64,000 bases of DNA from Micromonospora sp. MA102 (GTDB lineage Bacteria > Actinomycetota > Actinomycetes > Mycobacteriales > Micromonosporaceae), in the NCBI RefSeq assembly GCF_025460765.1, contig NZ_JAMWEG010000013.1, forward strand, positions 1 to 64,000, given 5' to 3'. Shown here piece after piece: positions 57,497-64,000 of the stretch. Numbering within the stretch: position 1 is the first letter of the stretch; every line of letters begins with the position of its first letter. The notes under the pieces are model-generated. The model had not been told where the DNA came from. It did no database searches and was given only the letters and a program-made list of their open reading frames with translations. The position numbers and the translations under genes are program-made.

Positions 57497-58507
57497 TCAG
57501 AGCAGGCCGCGCTGGACTGCGCGGACGCCGGCCTGGAACCGGCCGGTGGCGTCGAGTTCGTCGAGCAGCGCGGCGATCCGGCGGCGGACCGTCCGTGGGC
57601 TCACCCCGAAGTGGCGGGCGATCGACTCGTCCTTCATCCCCGCGTTGAGCAGGTCGAGGAGTTCGTTCGTGTCGGGGTCGCGCGCCACCGCGCCGCCGTC
57701 GCGGCCCGACCCGAACCGGATGGGGCTGGCGTGCGACCACAGTTGCTCGAAGATGGCCTGGAGACCGTCGGTCAGCGCCGAACGCGCCGCCACGACCGAA
57801 AGGGTCTCCGGCGCGGTCTCTTCGCCGGCGAGGAGCACCACGGCGGTCTCGCGGTCGACCACCAGCAGCTTCATGGGTACCTGCGGCAGAGTCCGGGCCT
57901 CCTCGCCGTTGTCGACCATCCACTGGATCCGGGCGACCAGCGCCGGTTCGTCGAGGACCTGGCTTGCGTACAGCGAGCGGAACCGGACGCCTCGGCGCAG
58001 CAGACCGAGTTCGGCGTCACTGACGTGCGTGCTGCTCGGCGCGACGTACGGCGGGCTGTCGATCCCGACCACCTCCGTCCTCGCCGAGCCGAGCAGGTCG
58101 TAGATGCGGCTCGCAGTCGCCGTGCGCCCCTCGACCACCTCGAACAGTCGTCGCGGTTGAGTACGCATCAGGCCGGCGGCGAACACCCGCGACAGCTCGT
58201 ACGACGCGGCCTCGAGCCGGTCCAGGGCATGCCGGCGGTCCCGCACCAGCGCGGCCAGGCCGGCGAGCGGGTCCACGGCCTGGTAGCGGCCGTCGTCGGC
58301 GCTGTCGTGACGTAGCAGGCCCAGCGACACCAGGCGGTCCAGCGCGGCGCGCACCTGCGCGGCCGAGCACGCCAGTGCCTCGGCGTGCGACCCTGCGTCG
58401 GCCCCGGGGTCGAGCAGGAGCCGCCGGTACACCTGTTGGTCCAGGTCGGACAGCCCGATCAGATCCCACGCACCCGGCTCACCGTTGCCCGTCACAGCCG
58501 CGAGCAT
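57497..58507 (-). CDS. TrmB/LuxR-type transcriptional regulator
   Basis: A 336-residue protein. The N-terminal winged helix ('LSDLDQQVYRRLLLDPGADA', 'ALDRLVSLGLLRHD') resembles TrmB; the middle is a PLD-like ligand domain ('IYDLLGSARTEVVGIDSPPY', 'PMKLLVVDRETAVVLLAGEE'); and the C-terminus is a LuxR helix-turn-helix 'LLDLLNAGMKDESIARHFGV' with 'SPRTVRRRIAALLDEL'. This architecture is widespread in actinomycetes, often near secreted proteins. I prefer the ATG at 58507. It lies between two genes for large secreted proteins and may control one of them. Confidence 0.83.
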   Translation of the reverse strand: MLAAVTGNGEPGAWDLIGLSDLDQQVYRRLLLDPGADAGSHAEALACSAAQVRAALDRLVSLGLLRHDSADDGRYQAVDPLAGLAALVRDRRHALDRLEAASYELSRVFAAGLMRTQPRRLFEVVEGRTATASRIYDLLGSARTEVVGIDSPPYVAPSSTHVSDAELGLLRRGVRFRSLYASQVLDEPALVARIQWMVDNGEEARTLPQVPMKLLVVDRETAVVLLAGEETAPETLSVVAARSALTDGLQAIFEQLWSHASPIRFGSGRDGGAVARDPDTNELLDLLNAGMKDESIARHFGVSPRTVRRRIAALLDELDATGRFQAGVRAVQRGLL

Positions 58508-58678
58508 AGGCCCGCGCGGCCGAAAGCGGCACCTGGCCGGATCGGGCATCCTTGCGCGCCGTCCCGCTGTTATCGTCTCGCAGCCGGTGTGCCTGGCGCG
58601 CGGAGAGCAGGTGAAATCCCTCGTGACGACGCGTGACCGCAGTGCCGCTCGATGCCGGCACGAATGGGGAGGATCACT

Positions 58679-61600
58679 ATGTCGCGTCGTCTGTCACGCG
58701 CGTTCGCGTTAGCCGCCATAGGTGTCAGCACCCTGGTCGCCCAGGCTACCCCTGGCGCCATGGGCTTGGCCCACGCGGCCCCGGCGGCCACGGTGTCCAC
58801 GGGTTCCGCCCCCACGGCCGGCCCGGGCGGGTCCGGCCAGTGGCGGCTCGAGCGGGTGTGCTCCGGGCCCGTCCAGCCGGGGTACGCGCAGTGCCATTCG
58901 ATCCGCCGCATCCCGCCGACGGCGCCCGCGCAGCCGTCCGCGCCGTCGCAGAAGGCCAGCGACGCCGAGCCGATCTACGGGTACGGGCCGGCCGACCTTG
59001 CCTCCGCATACGACCTGCCCGCCGCGGGGGGTGACGGCGTCACCGTCGCGGTCGTGGCCGCCTTCGACAACCCGACGGCCGAGGCCGACCTCGCGGTCTA
59101 CCGGGCGCACTGGGGCCTGCCCCCGTGCACCACCGAAAACGGCTGCTTCAAGAAGATCGACCAGCGGGGCGGCCAGACCTACCCCATACCGGACGAAACG
59201 TGGGCCGGCGAGATTTCGCTCGACCTCGACGCCGTGTCGGCGGTGTGCCCCCGCTGCCACCTCCTGCTGGTCGAGGCCGACAGCAACTCGGCCGGAGACC
59301 TGGGGCAGGCCGTCGACCAGGCCGTCGCCAACGGCGCGCAGGTGGTGTCGAACTCCTACGGCGGTCCCGAACACGCCGACGTGAACTCCACCTACGGGAA
59401 GTACTACCAGCATCCCGGGGTGGCGATCGTCGCGTCCTCGGGCGACTACGGGTACGGCATGTCCTTCCCCGCCTCGTCGCCGTACGTGACGGCCGTCGGC
59501 GGCACCACACTCGCCCGCGACGACACCACCGGCCGCGGTTGGACCGAACAGGTGTGGAACAACTACGCCGGCGCGCCGGGCAGCGGCTGTTCCACGGTGG
59601 AACCGAAGCCGTACTTCCAGGCCGATCCCGGCTGCCGCGGCCGCAGCGTCGCCGACGTGTCAGCCCTCGCCGACCCGCTCAACGGTCTGGCGGTCTACCA
59701 GACCTTCGGTGGCTACGGCTGGGCGCCGTACGGCGGCACGAGCCTCGCCGCCCCGATCATCGCCGGCGTGTACGCGCTCGCCGGCCGGACGCCGGCGGGC
59801 GACACGCCGAACTGGTACCCCTACGCCGCGTCCGCCGGCAGCCTCAACGACATCACCGAGGGACGGAACGGCATTTGCGACCCGGCGCCGGCGTACCTGT
59901 GCACCGCCGGTGAGGGGTTCGACGGCCCGACGGGTCTCGGGACCCCGAACGGGGTCGCCGCGTTCCGGGCACCCGGTCCCCACGGCCATCTCGCCGGCAC
60001 CGTGACCGACGCGACCAGCCACGCGCCGGTCGCGAACGCCACCGTCACGGTGAGCGGCGGTGGCCCGGCCGTCACCGCCACCACCGACGCCGCCGGGCGT
60101 TTCGCCGTCACCCGGCCCACCGGCACGTTCAACGTCGCGGTCACCGCGTTCGGCTACGCCGATGCGACCCGGACCGCCGAGGTCACCGACGGCCAGACGG
60201 CCACCGTGGACGTCGCGCTGCGCGCGCAGCCACTGGTCACGCTCTCCGGCACGGTGACTGACGGTTCCGGGCACGGCTGGCCGCTGTACGCCACGGTGTC
60301 CGCACCCGGCACACCACTGCAGCCCGTGCGCACCGATCCGTTCACCGGCCGCTACCGCATGCGGGTGCCCGTACAGTCCGCCCTGAGCCTGCGCGTGAAG
60401 GCCGACGCGGCCGGATACCGCACCGCCGACGCGCAGGTGACCATCGACGCCACCGACGTCGGCCGGGACCTCGCGGTGCCCGTGGACGACGAGACCTGCA
60501 CGGCCGCCGGCTACCACCACAACTACGCCGGCCTGCCCGCCGAACCGTTCGACTCCACCGAGGTGCCGGCCGGCTGGCGGGTCGACAACGCGACCGAGAA
60601 CGGGTGGGAGTTCAACCGGGGCACCGTGATCCCGCGTACCAACGAGACGACGGGCAGCGGGAACTTCGCTCTCATCGACACCCAGTTCCAGGACCGCAAG
60701 GACACCACCCTCACCACACCGCCGGTCGACCTCGCCGACGTCGACCACCCCGTGATCGGGCTGCGCACCCGCTTCGTCGGGTACCTGCCGACGCAGTCGG
60801 CCGACGTGGGCGTCTCCACCGACGGCGGAGCCACCTGGTCGACCGTCTGGAAGCAGGATGGGCTGGCCATCATCAACGGGCCGCTGGCAGTGCCGATCCC
60901 GCAGGCGGCCCACCACCGCGGGGTGCTGGTGCGGTTCCACTACGCCGGGCAGTTCGCCCGCTATTGGGAACTCGACGACGTGTACGTCGGCACGCGTACC
61001 TGTGACCCGGTGACCGGCGGGATCGTCGCCGGCCGGGTCCTCGACGCGACCACCGGCGACGGCGTCGACGGGGCCACCGTGACGGCGGTCGCCCACCCGG
61101 ACGCGCAGGCCACGTCGGTGGCCACCCCCGACGACGACACCATCGGCGACGGATACTTCGCCCTGTTCGCCCCGGGCGGCGGCGACCAGCGGTTCACCGC
61201 GTCGGCGCGCAACCGGGTCAGCAGCACGCGGTCGGTGCACGTCTCGGCCGACACCGTCAACAGGGCGGACTTTTCGCTGGCCGCCGCGGCGCTCACCATC
61301 CGCCCCGCGTCGGTGACGCGTAGCGTCCGGCTCGGCGACAGCGAGCAGGCGGCGTTCACCGTCACCAACTCCGGGTCGGCGCCGGCGCACGTCTCCCTCG
61401 TGGAGCAGCCCGGCGGCTTCACCCCGGTCGGCGGGCGGGTCGCCGCCGCGGCGGTTCCGGTGCGACGGGTCCCGGGCGTGGCCTCGGGCGTCCGGCACGC
61501 CCCCGCCGGGCAGCGCGCCGTTGTCTCACCGACCGTCACCTCGCAGCCGGCCATGACCGCCTCCACATCGTCCGCCGCTCCGGCGTGGGCGCCGATGGCC

Positions 61601-62953
61601 GACTACCCGGGCGGCCCGATCATGGACAACGCGATGGCTCGCGGCGACGACGGCAAGGTCTACGTCGTCGGTGGCACGCACGACGGCTACGGCCCCACGG
61701 CGAAGGGGTACGTCTACGACCCGGTCCGCCTGCTGTGGTCGGCACTGCCCGACCTGCCGGTGCCCGTGCAGAAGCCGGTGGCGGCGTTCGTCTCCGGCCG
61801 GCTCGTCGTCGCCGGCGGCTGGGGACCGCTGGACGCCGTCACCGACGTGCAGGTCTACGACCCGGTGACCAAGGTGTGGACGCGCGGCGCGTCGATGCCC
61901 GCACCCCGGGCCGCCGCCGGCAGTGCCGTCCTCGACAGCCTGCTGTACGTGGTGTCCGGTTGCGCCACCGGCGACTGCGCCCCGGCCACCACCACTGTGC
62001 TTGTGTACGACGCGGCACACGACCGGTGGAGCAGCAGAGCGGATTACCCGGCAAGCGAGGCGTTCATGTCCTGCGGCGGACTGGCCGGCCGGGTGGTCTG
62101 CGCCGGCGGTGTGGACATCACGACCGGTGACGGGTCGGCCGCCGCCCACTCGTACGACCCGCGCACGGACGCGTGGACCCGCCTGGCCGACCTGCCGACC
62201 GGCTGGTGGGGCGCGGCGTCGACGGTCGCCAACGGGCAGCTGTTGCTGAGCGGCGGCGTCGCCGGTGGCACGGGCCCGACGTCGTCCGTGACCAACGAGG
62301 GGCATGCGTACGATCCGATGGCCGACGCCTGGCACGCCCTGCCGAACGCACCGGCGCCGTTCTACCGCGGCGCCGCTGCTTGCGGCGTCTACCGGGTCGG
62401 CGGGGCGCTGCAGTACTTCGAGGCCACGGCGAGCGGCCAGGAGCTGCCGGGGTACGACATCTGTGGGCCGTCCGGCGACGTGCCGTGGCTCTCCGCGAGC
62501 CGGGATGCCTTCACGCTGCGGCCCGGGGAGAGCCGGACCGTGACGCTCAAGCTGGACGCCGGCAACGCGTCGACGGTGGACCAGCCGGGCGACTACCGCG
62601 CCGCTGTGGCGGTCCGGGTCGACGGTCCTGTGCAGCCCACGCCCGTACAGGTCACGATGCACGTCGATCCGCCGAAGCGGTGGGGTCGGCTGAGCGGCAC
62701 GGTCAGCGGAGCCGGATGCAGCGGAACCGTCGCGCCGCTGTCGCGCGCCACGGTCACGCTCCGGACGAAACACTCCACCACCACGCTGTGGACGGACGAG
62801 GCCGGCCACTGGTCGGTCTGGGCCGACAAGCGGGACAGCCCGGTCACGCTGGTCTACTACAAGGACGGATTCAGCAGTCTGACAAGGACGATCAAGGTGC
62901 GGTCCGGTAGCACGGTCAACACCGACATCGTCCTGCAGCCAGCCCGCTGCTGA
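58679..62953 (+). CDS. Large secreted S53 (sedolisin) peptidase with CNA/CarboxypepD-type and Kelch domains
   Basis: A 1,424-residue secreted protein. After the signal peptide, residues of about 100-440 form an S53 peptidase: the Glu and Asp of 'ETWAGEISLDLDAVSAVCP' (ExxxD), the oxyanion Asp in 'IVASSGDYGYGMSFPAS', and the Ser in 'YGGTSLAAPIIAGVYALAG'. Two CarboxypepD_reg-like domains follow ('GHLAGTVTDATSHAPVANAT', 'TLSGTVTDGSGHGWPLYATV'), then a jellyroll region ('STDGGATWSTVWKQDGLAII'), another regulatory-like domain, a Kelch propeller ('GKVYVVGGTHDGYGPTAKGY', 'GRLVVAGGWGPLDAVTDVQV', 'GRVVCAGGVDITTGDGSA') and a last small domain. GGGGAGG precedes the ATG. It probably degrades proteins outside the cell at acidic pH. 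Confidence 0.88.
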   Translation: MSRRLSRAFALAAIGVSTLVAQATPGAMGLAHAAPAATVSTGSAPTAGPGGSGQWRLERVCSGPVQPGYAQCHSIRRIPPTAPAQPSAPSQKASDAEPIYGYGPADLASAYDLPAAGGDGVTVAVVAAFDNPTAEADLAVYRAHWGLPPCTTENGCFKKIDQRGGQTYPIPDETWAGEISLDLDAVSAVCPRCHLLLVEADSNSAGDLGQAVDQAVANGAQVVSNSYGGPEHADVNSTYGKYYQHPGVAIVASSGDYGYGMSFPASSPYVTAVGGTTLARDDTTGRGWTEQVWNNYAGAPGSGCSTVEPKPYFQADPGCRGRSVADVSALADPLNGLAVYQTFGGYGWAPYGGTSLAAPIIAGVYALAGRTPAGDTPNWYPYAASAGSLNDITEGRNGICDPAPAYLCTAGEGFDGPTGLGTPNGVAAFRAPGPHGHLAGTVTDATSHAPVANATVTVSGGGPAVTATTDAAGRFAVTRPTGTFNVAVTAFGYADATRTAEVTDGQTATVDVALRAQPLVTLSGTVTDGSGHGWPLYATVSAPGTPLQPVRTDPFTGRYRMRVPVQSALSLRVKADAAGYRTADAQVTIDATDVGRDLAVPVDDETCTAAGYHHNYAGLPAEPFDSTEVPAGWRVDNATENGWEFNRGTVIPRTNETTGSGNFALIDTQFQDRKDTTLTTPPVDLADVDHPVIGLRTRFVGYLPTQSADVGVSTDGGATWSTVWKQDGLAIINGPLAVPIPQAAHHRGVLVRFHYAGQFARYWELDDVYVGTRTCDPVTGGIVAGRVLDATTGDGVDGATVTAVAHPDAQATSVATPDDDTIGDGYFALFAPGGGDQRFTASARNRVSSTRSVHVSADTVNRADFSLAAAALTIRPASVTRSVRLGDSEQAAFTVTNSGSAPAHVSLVEQPGGFTPVGGRVAAAAVPVRRVPGVASGVRHAPAGQRAVVSPTVTSQPAMTASTSSAAPAWAPMADYPGGPIMDNAMARGDDGKVYVVGGTHDGYGPTAKGYVYDPVRLLWSALPDLPVPVQKPVAAFVSGRLVVAGGWGPLDAVTDVQVYDPVTKVWTRGASMPAPRAAAGSAVLDSLLYVVSGCATGDCAPATTTVLVYDAAHDRWSSRADYPASEAFMSCGGLAGRVVCAGGVDITTGDGSAAAHSYDPRTDAWTRLADLPTGWWGAASTVANGQLLLSGGVAGGTGPTSSVTNEGHAYDPMADAWHALPNAPAPFYRGAAACGVYRVGGALQYFEATASGQELPGYDICGPSGDVPWLSASRDAFTLRPGESRTVTLKLDAGNASTVDQPGDYRAAVAVRVDGPVQPTPVQVTMHVDPPKRWGRLSGTVSGAGCSGTVAPLSRATVTLRTKHSTTTLWTDEAGHWSVWADKRDSPVTLVYYKDGFSSLTRTIKVRSGSTVNTDIVLQPARC

Positions 62954-62958
62954 CCCGA

Positions 62959-63002
62959 GGGCACGGGCCGACCAACGCATCAGCGGAGGCCGGCCCGTGC
63001 CC
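62959..63002 (+). terminator. Terminator hairpin after the S53 peptidase gene
   Basis: GGGCACGGGCCG (62959-62970) pairs exactly with CGGCCCGTGCCC (62991-63002). It begins six bases after the stop codon and has no U tract. Confidence 0.65.
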
Positions 63003-63105
63003 GTCGGGCGCCCGGGAGCCCGCCGACGCCAGCCACGTCACCCCCGCCGGCCCGGATCATGGAGCTGTTCCGCACCGGGCAGCGCTGGGGCGGTCGCCCC
63101 CGCGG

Positions 63106-63513
63106 TCATGGTGCGGGTGTCGCGGCGCGCGCCCGACCGGCCGGTTGGAACAGTTCGATCAGGTTGCCGGCGGGGTCGGCCAGCAGGATCTGCTGCCCAC
63201 CCGGGCCGGCGACCACCTCGCTCCGGAACGGCAGCCCAGCTGCCCGGTACCGCTCGATTTCGGCGGCCAGATCGCCGACGACGAGGTGGATGCGGTTGCG
63301 GCCGGGGGCGGCGGCGTCCTCCGGCGTGGCTCGGGCGCCCGAGCTGGCCGGCCCGGACAGCAGCAGTCGCAGGGGACCGCGGACCACCTCGGCGAAGGCG
63401 GGTGCGGCGTCGGCACCCAACTCGAAGTCGAGGTGGGTGGTGTAGAAGTCGACGGCTGCCGCAACGTCGTCAACCAGGTAGCGGACGCTGGCGTACTCGT
63501 GGCTTCCGGTCAT
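63106..63513 (-). CDS. VOC/glyoxalase-like protein
   Basis: A 135-residue VOC protein. 'YASVRYLVDDVAAAVDFYTT' and 'HLDFELGADAAPAFAEVVRG' form the first module; 'NRIHLVVGDLAAEIERYRAA' and 'GGQQILLADPAGNLIELFQP' the second, with the common 'DPAGNLIELFQ' ending. It overlaps the upstream arsenate-reductase-like gene by 44 bases, which suggests an operon. ArsR/ArsC/VOC groupings occur in arsenic loci, where some VOC proteins are C-As lyases or As-resistance factors, but the residues here do not settle that. Confidence 0.8.
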   Translation of the reverse strand: MTGSHEYASVRYLVDDVAAAVDFYTTHLDFELGADAAPAFAEVVRGPLRLLLSGPASSGARATPEDAAAPGRNRIHLVVGDLAAEIERYRAAGLPFRSEVVAGPGGQQILLADPAGNLIELFQPAGRARAATPAP

Positions 63514-63988
63514 GGCGTGAACCCCCTTGCTCGAGGACGGGTATCAGATGGCGGATGCGGGTGTCGATGTCGGCCGCGGTGCGGGTGAAGGCCCGAAGGC
63601 CGGCCTGCTCGCTGTCGCCGGCCGACGCGGGGTCGGGGATGCTCCAGTGGATCCGGCGCGGGTGCTGCGGGAACTCGGGGCAGACCTCGCGGGCCCGGTC
63701 GCACAGGGTGATCACATAGTCGAACCGGCGGCCGGTCAGCGTGTCCAGGTGGCGCGGGCGCTGATCAGCGACGTCGATGCTGTACTGGTCGCGCAGTACC
63801 CGCACGCCGCCGGGATGCAGTCGTGGCGCCGGACGGCTCCCGGCGCTGCTCGCCTCGACGTGTCCGGCCGTGTGCTGGCGGAGCAGGGCCTCCGCGATCG
63901 GTGAGCGACCGCTGTTGCCCGTGCACACGAACAGCACGGTGAGGCGGCGCGACCGCTGCGGACGGACCGACGGCAGCGGCGTGCCCAT
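63470..63988 (-). CDS. Low-molecular-weight phosphatase/arsenate reductase-like protein, 5' part probably outside the window
   Basis: The visible 172 residues hold the LMW-PTP fold: 'LTVLFVCTGNSGRSPIAEAL' (C-x5-R loop CTGNSGRS), 'RRFDYVITLCDRAREVCPEF' and 'RIHWSIPDPASAGDSEQAGL' with the DP motif. This matches actinobacterial ArsC-type reductases. An ATG exists at 63988, but the frame stays open to the window edge and the N-terminal 'MGTPLPSVRP' linker is typical of ArsR-ArsC fusion proteins. The true gene probably starts beyond 64000. It overlaps the VOC gene downstream. Confidence 0.75.
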   Translation of the reverse strand: MGTPLPSVRPQRSRRLTVLFVCTGNSGRSPIAEALLRQHTAGHVEASSAGSRPAPRLHPGGVRVLRDQYSIDVADQRPRHLDTLTGRRFDYVITLCDRAREVCPEFPQHPRRIHWSIPDPASAGDSEQAGLRAFTRTAADIDTRIRHLIPVLEQGGSRHDRKPRVRQRPLPG

Positions 63989-64000
63989 GCCCGGACGCAG

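Noticed and set aside
55647..57923. 758-codon minus-strand ORF spanning the secreted hydrolase
   Set aside because: It is low-complexity Arg/Gly/Ala sequence, and the plus strand has signal peptide, GxSxG and family opening. It is a shadow frame.
1..64000. CRISPR array or anti-phage defence island
   Set aside because: No regularly spaced direct repeats and no cas, restriction-modification, toxin-antitoxin or retron gene were recognised. The contractile operon is tail-like but not a CRISPR-linked system.

Overview
The window is high-GC, densely coding actinobacterial DNA, most like a Micromonospora-type member of the Micromonosporaceae. The reasons are many GTG starts, ATGA and GTGA stop-start overlaps, LacI, SARP, TetR and ECF regulators, and mycothiol-type DinB-like proteins. 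The genus is inferred from gene content and style only; no rRNA or other taxonomic marker is present.

Layout. (1) 1-2,940: an accessory edge with the 3' end of an IS110-family transposase, an LtrA-like membrane protein, a hypothetical gene, a diverged repeat and a truncated NTF2-like gene. (2) 2,981-14,257: a minus-strand contractile tail-like operon (sheath, tube, hub-assembly chaperone, proline-rich protein, DUF4255 cap protein, AAA+ ATPase, Clp-N protein) that lacks recognisable baseplate, spike and tape-measure genes. It is followed by an alpha/beta hydrolase, a GNAT, two small conserved-looking proteins and two SARP-like regulators facing each other. Eleven-base-spaced GGTGACG heptamers lie in front of the sheath operon, the small-protein operon and one SARP gene, which suggests one SARP regulon. 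(3) 14,462-18,309: a TraR/DksA-type zinc-finger gene with a possible attenuated leader, a hydrolase, a GNAT, small proteins and a LacI regulator. (4) 18,376-21,693: operators and an operon for a secreted LamG protein and a secreted PQQ-type sugar dehydrogenase. (5) 21,762-30,784: a cyclase-family enzyme, a cold-shock protein between two terminators, DUF899 with a divergent HxlR regulator, a YCII protein, an ECF sigma factor, a DUF6069 membrane protein and a lipoprotein pair.

(6) 30,790-36,230: a second scarred zone. It holds a frameshifted second copy of the same IS110 3' end, remnants of another IS110 transposase and of a GntR regulator, the second copy of the diverged repeat, a TetR/SMP-30 pair with tandem operators, the 3' half of a tRNA-Thr(CGT) gene with its terminator, and a receiver-like protein. 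(7) 36,231-45,611: a catabolic locus. A minus-strand set encodes glycerate kinase, a TIM-barrel isomerase, a DUF993 aldolase-like enzyme, a Gfo/Idh/MocA dehydrogenase and a NitT/TauT-type ABC importer; a plus-strand pair encodes a LacI repressor and an enolase-superfamily enzyme. Together they look like uptake and breakdown of a polyhydroxy acid or sugar derivative ending in glycerate, but the substrate is unknown.

(8) 45,706-64,000: mostly housekeeping and secreted functions. They include an ArsR/SRPBCC/DinB-like operon, gamma-glutamyltransferase, an M50 protease, a UlaG-like metallo-hydrolase, an acyl-CoA dehydrogenase/oxidase, secreted hydrolases, a 1,424-residue sedolisin-Kelch protein and an arsenate-reductase-like protein running off the right edge.

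The most noteworthy signals are the baseplate-less contractile operon with its predicted SARP regulon, the uncharacterised catabolic locus, and the paired mobile-element scars and tRNA half that bracket the 30-kb accessory block.
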